Of a stretch of 64,000 nt of DNA, positions 47,731 through 56,046 are shown piece by piece (within the stretch, counting starts at the first letter, position 1; the number at the start of each line of letters is the position of its first letter). The notes beneath the pieces were generated by a model. It saw only the letters and a program-made list of their open reading frames with translations. It was not told the DNA's origin and did no database searches. The position numbers and the translations under genes were made by a program. The stretch lies in contig CANMDE010000002.1 of assembly GCA_947496535.1 (NCBI GenBank), forward strand, positions 124,001 through 188,000. The letters run 5' to 3'. Origin of the DNA: an uncultured Paracoccaceae bacterium (lineage in GTDB: Bacteria; Pseudomonadota; Alphaproteobacteria; Rhodobacterales; Rhodobacteraceae).

Positions 47731-48852
47731 ATGGCAAAACGCGCTCTTATCACCGGTATCACCGGACAGGACGGATCATATCTGGCAGAGTTGTTGCTGG
47801 GCAAAGGATATGAGGTACACGGGATCAAGCGCCGGTCGTCGTCGTTCAATACCGAACGCATCGATCACATCTATGAAGGCCCCCAAACCGACGGCAGCCG
47901 GTTTCATCTTCACTATGGCGATTTGACGGACAGCTCGAACCTGACCCGTATACTTGCGGAGGTACAACCGGACGAAATCTATAACCTTGGTGCGCAGTCC
48001 CATGTTGCAGTCAGTTTCGAAGCCCCGGAGTACACCGCGGACGTAGACGCAATTGGAACCCTTCGCCTTCTCGAAGCGATCCGCTTTCTCAAACTGGAAA
48101 ACAAGACTCGGTTCTATCAGGCCTCAACATCAGAGCTATACGGCTTGATCCGCGAAACGCCGCAGACGGAAAAAACCCCATTCCACCCGCGCAGCCCCTA
48201 CGCCGTGTCCAAGATGTATGCCTATTGGACCTGCGTAAATTACCGCGAAGCTTATGGGATGTATGCGTGCAACGGCATCTTGTTCAATCACGAAAGCCCC
48301 CGGCGTGGCGAAACCTTTGTGACCCGTAAAATCACGCGCGGTCTGGCTAACATCGCATTGGGACTAAGCGATTGCCTTTATATGGGAAATATCGACGCCC
48401 TGCGGGATTGGGGGCACGCCAAGGACTATGTCCACGCACAATGGTTGATGTTGCAGCAGGACCGGGCCGAGGATTTTGTTATCGCAACAGGGGAACAGCA
48501 CTCTGTCCGCGATTTCATCCGGTGGAGCGCGGCAGAGTTGGGTATTTCTATCGCGTTTTCCGGCGTTGGGCTAAACGAGATTGCAACCGTGACTGATGTC
48601 CGCAGCGATCATGCGCCGGGTATGCAAGCAGGCGACGTCATTATGCGCATCGATCAGCGATATTTCCGGCCCGCCGAAGTTGAGACGCTATTGGGCGATC
48701 CCAGCAAAGCCAAAGCAAAGCTGGGCTGGCAGCCACAAATCACGGCCAGACAGATGTGCGCTGAAATGATGACCGAAGACCTTAAAGCAGCACGGCGGGA
48801 TGCGATGCTGAAGAAACATGGGCTGAACCAACCCATCCCCGCCGAGGTCTGA
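47731..48852 (+). CDS. gmd: GDP-mannose 4,6-dehydratase
   Basis: 373 residues, extended SDR fold. The NADP site is [15 protein letters not shown] and the catalytic YxxxK is [28 protein letters not shown] is specific for GMD. It converts GDP-mannose to GDP-4-keto-6-deoxymannose, the first step to GDP-fucose. First of three genes (gmd-fcl-manC) that together make GDP-L-fucose from mannose 1-phosphate. Confidence 0.97.
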   Translation: MAKRALITGITGQDGSYLAELLLGKGYEVHGIKRRSSSFNTERIDHIYEGPQTDGSRFHLHYGDLTDSSNLTRILAEVQPDEIYNLGAQSHVAVSFEAPEYTADVDAIGTLRLLEAIRFLKLENKTRFYQASTSELYGLIRETPQTEKTPFHPRSPYAVSKMYAYWTCVNYREAYGMYACNGILFNHESPRRGETFVTRKITRGLANIALGLSDCLYMGNIDALRDWGHAKDYVHAQWLMLQQDRAEDFVIATGEQHSVRDFIRWSAAELGISIAFSGVGLNEIATVTDVRSDHAPGMQAGDVIMRIDQRYFRPAEVETLLGDPSKAKAKLGWQPQITARQMCAEMMTEDLKAARRDAMLKKHGLNQPIPAEV

Positions 48853-48855
48853 GGA

Positions 48856-49821
48856 ATGCGGATCTATGTTGCCGGACACAGGGGAATGGTCGGCAGCGCT
48901 GTTGTTCGGGCGCTTGATCAGACGGATCATACACTTCTGACGGCAGGTCGTAATGAGGTTGATCTGACATCCCGAAGCGACGTTGCGCATTTCATGCGAG
49001 ATCAAAGGCCCGATGCGGTCATCATGGCTGCTGCAAAGGTCGGCGGGATCATGGCCAACAGCACCTACCCGGCGGATTTCATTCAAGACAACCTGCGAAT
49101 TGCAACCAATGTGGTTGAACAGGCCCATGCCGCAGGGGTGAAGAAATTGATCAACCTTGGGTCATCCTGCATCTATCCACGCGACGCAGCGCAGCCGATT
49201 TCCGAAGACGCGCTCATGACAGGGCCTCTGGAGCCGACAAACGAACCCTATGCAATCGCCAAGATCGCTGCCATCAAGCTGTGCGAAAGCTACAATCGGC
49301 AATTTCACACCGATTACCGATCACTGATGCCTACCAACCTTTATGGCCCCGGAGACAACTTTCACCCAGAGCATTCCCACGTCCTACCAGCGCTGATCCA
49401 ACGTTTTCACGACGCCGTTCTGCAAGGAAAATCACAGGTCACGATATGGGGGTCAGGAACACCCCGCCGAGAGTTTCTTCATGTCGATGACATGGCTTCA
49501 GCCACCTTGTTTTTCCTGAGCTTGGACGCTGAGACGGTTGCGAAATGGACACAACCCAACCAAAGCCACATCAACGTCGGAACCGGTCGTGACATATCTA
49601 TCGCGGACCTGGCGCAGACAATCGCTAGGATTACCGGTTTCGACGGACGGGTTGTCTATGACACATCACGCCCGGACGGCACATCTCGAAAACTCCTGAA
49701 TATCGAACGACTGACCCGGATGGGTTGGTCGCCACGGATTGATCTCAGCCGTGGAATCGAGGACACATATAAATGGTACAAAAACCAGCTTGCTACTGGT
49801 GATACGTTAAGATCGTTTTGA
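48856..49821 (+). CDS. fcl: GDP-L-fucose synthase
   Basis: 321 residues. GHRGMVGSAVVRAL binds NADPH, YAIAKIAAIKLCESY holds the catalytic Tyr and Lys, and the signature NLYGPGDNFHPEHSHVLPAL is diagnostic. It epimerises and reduces the Gmd product to GDP-L-fucose. Three bases separate it from gmd. Confidence 0.97.
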   Translation: MRIYVAGHRGMVGSAVVRALDQTDHTLLTAGRNEVDLTSRSDVAHFMRDQRPDAVIMAAAKVGGIMANSTYPADFIQDNLRIATNVVEQAHAAGVKKLINLGSSCIYPRDAAQPISEDALMTGPLEPTNEPYAIAKIAAIKLCESYNRQFHTDYRSLMPTNLYGPGDNFHPEHSHVLPALIQRFHDAVLQGKSQVTIWGSGTPRREFLHVDDMASATLFFLSLDAETVAKWTQPNQSHINVGTGRDISIADLAQTIARITGFDGRVVYDTSRPDGTSRKLLNIERLTRMGWSPRIDLSRGIEDTYKWYKNQLATGDTLRSF

Positions 49822-49836
49822 TGTAAGGAATTTTCA

Positions 49837-51252
49837 ATGACCATTACCCCGGTTCTGTTATGCGGCGGGTCGGGCACACGGCTATGGCCGCTGTCTCGCA
49901 AGAGCTACCCCAAACAATTTTCCAGCCTTGTCGGCGATGAAAGCCTTTTTCAGGCCAGCGCCCGTCGGCTCCATGGCCCAGCCTACAATGCACCTGTCGT
50001 CGTCACGGCAGATGCCTTTCGTTTCATTGTTGTCCAACAACTTGAAAGCGCGGGCATCAAACCATCCGCCGTCTTGATCGAACCAGAAGGTCGTGACACG
50101 GCACCCGCCGTTTTGGCAGCCGCACTGCACCTGGCCGCTGTCGATCCGGACGCGATGATGCTGGTGGCTCCTTCAGACCATGTGATCCCGGACACCGGCA
50201 GCTTTGACGCGGCCGTTCAAGCCGCCCTGCCCGCTGCGCAAGCCGGCCAGCTTGTGACATTCGGAATCCAGCCGGATCGCCCGGAAACAGGATACGGATA
50301 TCTCGAACTCGACGCGGCCCCGACGGATGAAGTAGCACCCGTTCCACTCAAGGCATTTGTCGAAAAGCCAGAGGTAGCTCGCGCCGTCGAAATGCTGAAG
50401 GAAGGGCGGTATCTTTGGAATGCCGGGATTTTCCTGTTCTCGGTCAAGACAATCATCTCCGCATTCAAGGAATATGAACCCGAATTGACTGCAGTGGTTC
50501 AGGCATCCGTTGACGATGCAAAAAAAGACCTCGATTTCACACGTCTAAGCCCAGAGGCTTGGGGCAAGGCGCAACCGATCTCCATTGACTATGCGGTGAT
50601 GGAAAAGGCCAGCAACCTATCGGTTGTACCCTACACCGGTCGCTGGTCCGACTTGGGCGACTGGGCCGCCGTATGGCGTGAAACGGCCAAGGACGGGATC
50701 GCGACATCGGGTCCCGCCACATCCATTGATTGCAACAACACGCTCCTTCGCTCAGAGGTCGACGGCCAGACCATCGTTGGCATCGGTCTGGATGACATCG
50801 TCGCTGTCGCCATGCCGGACGCCGTATTGATCAGCCACATGGGCCGCACGCAGGAGGTCAAACAAGCCGTCACCGAGCTGCGCGAGAAAAAGGCACCACA
50901 AGCCGAAGCATTCCCCAAGGATCACAGACCGTGGGGCTGGTTTGAAAGTCTTGTCGTCGGGGACCGCTTTCAGGTGAAGCGTATCGTGGTGAACCCCGGT
51001 GCAGCCTTATCCCTGCAAAGCCACCACCACCGGTCCGAGCATTGGATCGTTGTCGAAGGCACGGCGAAAGTAACTGTCGATGAAACGGTCAAGCTGGTGA
51101 CAGAGAACCAGTCCGTCTACATCCCACTCGGGGCCGTTCACCGGATGGAGAATCCCGGCAAGTTTCCGATGGTGCTGATCGAAGTTCAAACCGGCGGTTA
51201 TCTGGGCGAAGACGATATCGTACGCTATGAGGACGTGTATTCCCGCGAATAA
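49837..51252 (+). CDS. manC: Mannose-1-phosphate guanylyltransferase / mannose-6-phosphate isomerase
   Basis: 471 residues. The guanylyltransferase domain begins CGGSGTRLWPLSRKSYPKQF and contains PSDHVIPD and FVEKP; a C-terminal type II isomerase cupin carries RSEHWIVVEGTAKVT and IPLGAVHRMENP. It supplies GDP-mannose for Gmd. It lies 15 bases after fcl. The matching phosphomannomutase is at 54520-55893. Confidence 0.95.
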   Translation: MTITPVLLCGGSGTRLWPLSRKSYPKQFSSLVGDESLFQASARRLHGPAYNAPVVVTADAFRFIVVQQLESAGIKPSAVLIEPEGRDTAPAVLAAALHLAAVDPDAMMLVAPSDHVIPDTGSFDAAVQAALPAAQAGQLVTFGIQPDRPETGYGYLELDAAPTDEVAPVPLKAFVEKPEVARAVEMLKEGRYLWNAGIFLFSVKTIISAFKEYEPELTAVVQASVDDAKKDLDFTRLSPEAWGKAQPISIDYAVMEKASNLSVVPYTGRWSDLGDWAAVWRETAKDGIATSGPATSIDCNNTLLRSEVDGQTIVGIGLDDIVAVAMPDAVLISHMGRTQEVKQAVTELREKKAPQAEAFPKDHRPWGWFESLVVGDRFQVKRIVVNPGAALSLQSHHHRSEHWIVVEGTAKVTVDETVKLVTENQSVYIPLGAVHRMENPGKFPMVLIEVQTGGYLGEDDIVRYEDVYSRE

Positions 51253-51334
51253 TCCGTCAAAAAATCAACTTTAGGTCGTTTTACGCGACGGTTGCCACAT
51301 TTTTTGCGTTTTGTCCTCATATAGCGATCAAGCC

Positions 51335-51369
51335 TGCTTGATGCGCCAGCTATCTGTACGCATTAAGCA
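51335..51369. promoter_or_regulatory. 11-bp inverted repeat upstream of the M10 protease gene
   Basis: TGCTTGATGCG at 51335-51345 pairs with CGCATTAAGCA at 51359-51369 with one G-U position and a 13-base loop. It ends 25 bases before the protease ATG. It could be an operator or an mRNA leader hairpin; no T tract follows, so it is not a terminator for manC. Confidence 0.45.
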
Positions 51370-51394
51370 CTGAACATAACGAGTAGCGGAATAA

Positions 51395-53455
51395 ATGGCC
51401 GACATCAGCAGCGACATCAACACCACGGCAGAAATCACAATCGGTGGATTGTTCACTGGCGAACTGGAAAACCGGTCAGATACTGACTGGATCAGAATCG
51501 AACTGGCCCCCGGTGATTGGGTAACTGTTACCAACAGCAGCTACGGTACTGATGGTGTCGTAGACCCTTTGATCCGTGTCTATCAGCAAATAGACGGCTC
51601 TGAATATGTTGATGCAACTACGGTCCAGGTTGGCTCTGATGATGAACAGGACAGCTCCGGTGCTGACCTTGACGCGAGTGTTACCTTCGGGGGCGGCGCC
51701 GGAGGCGTCTACTCCATCGAAGCCACGTCATACGCCTTTTCATCCGGCAGCTTCTATCAGCTAGAGGCGAGCTATGCATCAAGGCCGCGCGATAACGACG
51801 TGGTCGATACATTGATTGGGACGGACACATCATCCGACAACGAAATCACCGTGTATTTCGCGTCGGCTGGCGAAACCAAGGGGTTCGGCAGTGACAGAGT
51901 GACAGCAGATGAATGGAGCACCTATGAGCGCGAGCGCGTTGAAGCCGCGTTGCTACAAATCTCGGCCGTAGCGAATATCACCTTTACCATCACCGATGAT
52001 CCTAACGCTGATCTGGAATTCATTCTGGATGACCTGAACGACGACTCGTTGCTTGGCTACTATGCGAGCACGGGCTACATCGTATTCAACACTGAAGGCC
52101 AGGGATGGAGTAGCGACGAAGCTGGCGGCGGGCTGGAAGATGGCGGCCTTGGCTTCAACACCGTTACCCACGAGGTCATGCATGCCATCGGATTTGAGCA
52201 TTTGCACGAAGATGAGCCCGGTGTTGGGAATGACAGCGAAGCCATTGAAGGCGTAGACGTCCAGTTCAATGACTTTGGCGTAAATGGCCTGAACCAAGGC
52301 ATCTTCTCCAGTCTGTCGTACAACGCCGGTTACAACAATCAGGGCTACGCGGAAGAAGACAGCGGTAACGGTATAGGGCCGATGGCGCTGGATATTGCAG
52401 CCCTGCAGGACGTCTACGGCGCAAATACCACTACCGGCTCCGGCGATGATGTTTATGTCCTTTCTGCCTCTGATGCCCAGAACGGCGGATGGCTGTCCAT
52501 TTGGGACACCGGCGGCATTGACACGATTGAAGTGGACAACAGCGATTCAGATGCGCTGGAAGGGGGCGTTATCGACCTTCGGGCAGCAACGCTGACCTAT
52601 GGCCCCGGCGGCGGCGGGTATGTTTCCATGTTCAACGACGCCAATGCTGGTTTCACCATTGCCAATGGTGTCGTCATTGAAAATGTCGTGGCAGTCGGCA
52701 CCACCGGCCTGATCATCTATGGCAACGATGCCGACAACAGTCTCACGGCTGAAGGTTTGGGTAACGTCAGTTACGGCCATGCAGGCGATGATGAAATCAG
52801 CACAGGGTTCGACTCGGATGCTTATGGCGGAACGGGCAACGATACGATCACCTCGGTCGAAGACACCATCACGGCCTACGGCAACAGCGGCAATGACATC
52901 ATCACCGGAAGCACCGACAGCAACATTGTGGCCGAGGGCGGCTCCGGCAGCGACTTCATCACCGGCGGTGGTGATTCTGGTGATATCCTGAATGGGGGCA
53001 GCGGGGATGACACGATAGTCGGTGACATCACGTCCACAGCCAAATCAGGCAACAGTGTGGATGACACCCTTAATGGCGGTCGCGGGCGGGACACGCTTGA
53101 TGGTGGCAATGGCAATGACTTGATCGATGGCGGCTGGGGCGCAGACAATCTGACCGGTGGCGCTGGTGAAGATACGTTCATCTTCGCCTATGCAAGCGAT
53201 AGCGGTCCGGGCGAAAGCAACCGCGACACAATCACTGACTTCACCTCTGGCGAGGACGTCATCGACCTGACTGGGCTTAACACCTCGCTGACGTTCATCG
53301 GCGATGATGCTTTCTCTGCCGCTGGCCACGTAAGGTTTGAGACAACAGGCGACGACCTGATCATTTCCGCCGACCTGAACGGTGACGGCGCTGCCGACAT
53401 GGAAATCCTTGCGCAAGGAATTGCCGGTATGACGGCTGATGATTTCCTGCTTTAA
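51395..53455 (+). CDS. M10 family (serralysin-like) metalloprotease with RTX repeats
   Basis: 686 residues without a signal peptide, as expected for type I secretion. Residues 1-140 resemble a PPC-type beta domain (GELENRSDTDWIRIEL). The zinc site HEVMHAIGFEH is at 259-269. The Met-turn position reads S-S-L-S-Y with Leu307 instead of the usual Met. Glycine-Asp RTX nonapeptides run from about 440 to 600 (GGSGDDTI, GGNGNDLIDGG), followed by a C-terminal Asp/Leu-rich secretion tail ending DDFLL. No T1SS genes are in the window. It sits inside the EPS block and may trim surface or matrix proteins. Confidence 0.9.
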   Translation: MADISSDINTTAEITIGGLFTGELENRSDTDWIRIELAPGDWVTVTNSSYGTDGVVDPLIRVYQQIDGSEYVDATTVQVGSDDEQDSSGADLDASVTFGGGAGGVYSIEATSYAFSSGSFYQLEASYASRPRDNDVVDTLIGTDTSSDNEITVYFASAGETKGFGSDRVTADEWSTYERERVEAALLQISAVANITFTITDDPNADLEFILDDLNDDSLLGYYASTGYIVFNTEGQGWSSDEAGGGLEDGGLGFNTVTHEVMHAIGFEHLHEDEPGVGNDSEAIEGVDVQFNDFGVNGLNQGIFSSLSYNAGYNNQGYAEEDSGNGIGPMALDIAALQDVYGANTTTGSGDDVYVLSASDAQNGGWLSIWDTGGIDTIEVDNSDSDALEGGVIDLRAATLTYGPGGGGYVSMFNDANAGFTIANGVVIENVVAVGTTGLIIYGNDADNSLTAEGLGNVSYGHAGDDEISTGFDSDAYGGTGNDTITSVEDTITAYGNSGNDIITGSTDSNIVAEGGSGSDFITGGGDSGDILNGGSGDDTIVGDITSTAKSGNSVDDTLNGGRGRDTLDGGNGNDLIDGGWGADNLTGGAGEDTFIFAYASDSGPGESNRDTITDFTSGEDVIDLTGLNTSLTFIGDDAFSAAGHVRFETTGDDLIISADLNGDGAADMEILAQGIAGMTADDFLL

Positions 53456-53512
53456 GGTCATGGGTTGTTTGCCTAAAAGCGACTTAGTTTCATGATCTGA
53501 AGAGGTTCAAAC

Positions 53513-54523
53513 ATGCGTGTTCTGGTGACTGGCGGTGCTGGATACATTGGCAGCCACACGCTTCTTGAACTGATGGGGCAAGGCCATGAGGTCTGCGTTC
53601 TCGACAGCTACATCAATTCGAGCAAAGAGGTCCTGAACCGTGTGCGCACGCTGTCAAACGGGCATCTGACAGATCACGAGGGCGATGTCAGGCACACTGC
53701 CGCTTTGGATCGGGCGATGGATGACTTCGCACCCGATGCAGTTATTCACTTCGCGGGCCTCAAGGCCGTCGGGGAAAGCGAAGAGGACCCATTGGGCTAT
53801 TACGACGTGAATGTCGGCGGAACACTCGGGCTACTCAAGGCAATGGACCGTGTCGGTTGCGGCAAAATCATCTTCTCCTCATCGGCAACTGTCTACGGGG
53901 AACCCGTATATCTGCCCTACGACGAAGCGCATCCCACCCAACCAACCTCTGTCTATGGGCGCACAAAGTTGATGGCCGAGAATGTGCTGACCGATTGGGC
54001 CAAGGCGAACCCGCAGAAAACTGCTGTGCTGTTGCGCTACTTTAATCCGGTCGGATCGCATCCTTCGGCACAGATCGGAGAAGACCCAAGCGATATCCCA
54101 AACAATCTCATGCCCTTCATCGCGCAAGTCGCCGTAGGCAAACGCAGTCACCTGTCTATTTTTGGCGACGACTACGATACGCCTGATGGAACAGGCCAGC
54201 GCGACTACATTCATGTGGTGGATCTGGCCCGCGCGCACGTCATGGCGCTTGATTATGCAGCTTCGCACCAAGGCGCCCGCCCGTTCAATATCGGCACCGG
54301 GCAGAATTATAGCGTCAAGGAAATGGTCAGCGCCTTTGAAAAAGCCTGTGGGAAACAGATACCAACAAAGGTCACGCCCCGCCGGGCTGGCGACATCGCG
54401 TCAATGCTGGCCGATGCAAGTCGCGCCAAGGCCGAGATTGGCTGGTCGGCCACCCATACGCTGGACGACATGACCGCCAGCACTTGGGCATGGCAATCCA
54501 CCAACCCGAACGGTTACGACTAA
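53513..54523 (+). CDS. galE: UDP-glucose 4-epimerase
   Basis: 336 residues, extended SDR. The NAD site is GGAGYIGSHTLLEL, the SSSATVYGEP strand holds the catalytic Ser/Thr and YGRTKLMAE the Tyr and Lys; RYFNPVGSHPSAQIGEDP is typical of GalE. It interconverts UDP-glucose and UDP-galactose, a precursor for the EPS (the ExoY-type transferase often starts with galactose). Its stop overlaps that of the convergent phosphomannomutase gene. Confidence 0.96.
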   Translation: MRVLVTGGAGYIGSHTLLELMGQGHEVCVLDSYINSSKEVLNRVRTLSNGHLTDHEGDVRHTAALDRAMDDFAPDAVIHFAGLKAVGESEEDPLGYYDVNVGGTLGLLKAMDRVGCGKIIFSSSATVYGEPVYLPYDEAHPTQPTSVYGRTKLMAENVLTDWAKANPQKTAVLLRYFNPVGSHPSAQIGEDPSDIPNNLMPFIAQVAVGKRSHLSIFGDDYDTPDGTGQRDYIHVVDLARAHVMALDYAASHQGARPFNIGTGQNYSVKEMVSAFEKACGKQIPTKVTPRRAGDIASMLADASRAKAEIGWSATHTLDDMTASTWAWQSTNPNGYD

Positions 54524-55893
54524 GCGAAGACAGACCTCATCAGCTTAAGACCAAGGGCAAGCGTCTCTTCAGCCCACCCCTTGTCATGAGCTTCAACATA
54601 AAGCCGCAATTCGGGCGCGTTGCCAGACGGACGTACATGAACGATACGCCCATCCTGCAAAGTCATTCGCAAACCGTCAGTCTGATCAATCCCGGCCTCC
54701 GCGCCACCCAGATCCTTCAAGAACGCAGCACGCTCATCCGCTTTGCTCACAAGGCTGCTGACAAAGGCAGCCGACTTGGCCGTTTCGACGTTCTGTAGCC
54801 GGTCCGCCGCTGTGAACCGGGACGGTTGGGCGGCCACAAGTGCGGCCATACTTTCATTCGCCATCGCCGCCAGCGGGGCAACAATGGGCAGCACCGCATC
54901 ACGGGTCATCAGCGGCGGCAAGGGCCCTGCCGGACCGGCAGCTTCAAACCCCAAAAGAAAGCCACCATTGGCTTCATAGCCCACGACGCGCCCGCCTGTT
55001 TTTTCCATGCCTGCAATGACATAAGGCGATCCAATGCGGGTGCGGACCACCTCATTGAAACGCCCCGAAGCCTCCGCGCCCGTATTGGAAGAAACCGGCG
55101 TGACAACACTATCAGCCCCCAAAAACGCTGCCGTGATCTGCCCCAAAATGTCACCCGGAATGACCTCGCCTGTCGCGTCAGTCACAAGTGGCCGATCCCC
55201 ATCTCCATCGGTTGAGACAATGGCATCCAGATCGTGGATCGCAGCCCATTCTTTCAGTTCCGCGCGAACTGCAGGATCAACTGCTTCGGTATCCACAGGG
55301 ATAAAGACCTCGGACCGGCCCAGTTCAATCACCTCCGCGCCCAATGCCTTCAAGACGCCCGCCAACACATCCCGACCAACGGAACTATGGGCGTAGACGC
55401 CAATCGTGCGCCCCGCCAGCGCATCACCAAAAGCACTGGCAAAGCGGCTGACATAAGCGTCATTCGCCATATCATTTTGGGTAACCGTCGCACCATCGCC
55501 AACAGATCGTGACTGACCCAAAGCGCCCAGAATGGCGGCCTCATGCGCCTTGGTAATCTCGCCTTCCGGGGTGTAAAATTTCAGACCATTTCGATCCGCC
55601 GGGATATGACTGCCAGTGATCATGACGGCAGAAGCCCCCGCCAGCTGTGAAGCAAGCGCCAACGCAGGCGTCGGCACAGCCCCACACTCTGTCACGGGCA
55701 CACCGGACGCAACGGCAGCATCTGTCACCATCTTTGCAATATCGGGTGACGACGGGCGCAAATCATAACCAATGAACAGGCCGGTTCCGGTCGGACATGC
55801 GTCAGCAAATGATCGGACATGGTCACCAACCAGCGCTGGCGTCAATTCTGTCACCAAGCCACGCAAGCCGCTTGTTCCAAACTTCGGTGCCAT
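54520..55893 (-). CDS. Phosphomannomutase / phosphoglucomutase family enzyme
   Basis: 457 residues. The active phosphoserine loop is ITGSHIPADRNGLKFY, the metal loop STDGDGDRPLV and the sugar loop GYEANGGFLLG; the C-terminal phosphate-binding VRPSGNAPELRLY is present. It most likely makes mannose 1-phosphate for manC. The loop reads TGSHIP rather than the commoner TASHNP, but the Ser is kept. Confidence 0.93.
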   Translation of the reverse strand: MAPKFGTSGLRGLVTELTPALVGDHVRSFADACPTGTGLFIGYDLRPSSPDIAKMVTDAAVASGVPVTECGAVPTPALALASQLAGASAVMITGSHIPADRNGLKFYTPEGEITKAHEAAILGALGQSRSVGDGATVTQNDMANDAYVSRFASAFGDALAGRTIGVYAHSSVGRDVLAGVLKALGAEVIELGRSEVFIPVDTEAVDPAVRAELKEWAAIHDLDAIVSTDGDGDRPLVTDATGEVIPGDILGQITAAFLGADSVVTPVSSNTGAEASGRFNEVVRTRIGSPYVIAGMEKTGGRVVGYEANGGFLLGFEAAGPAGPLPPLMTRDAVLPIVAPLAAMANESMAALVAAQPSRFTAADRLQNVETAKSAAFVSSLVSKADERAAFLKDLGGAEAGIDQTDGLRMTLQDGRIVHVRPSGNAPELRLYVEAHDKGWAEETLALGLKLMRSVFA

Positions 55894-56046
55894 GATTTTC
55901 GGTCCTCACCTGTTTACTCCGGAACATCTCTATCTTGTGCCGCGTAACCTGTTCAATGCCAAACCCAAAAACTCTTAAGCCCGGCTTCATTCTTGCTTGT
56001 TATTAATCTTCGGGCACAATTTAGATCATGGTTTTTTGGACTCGTC

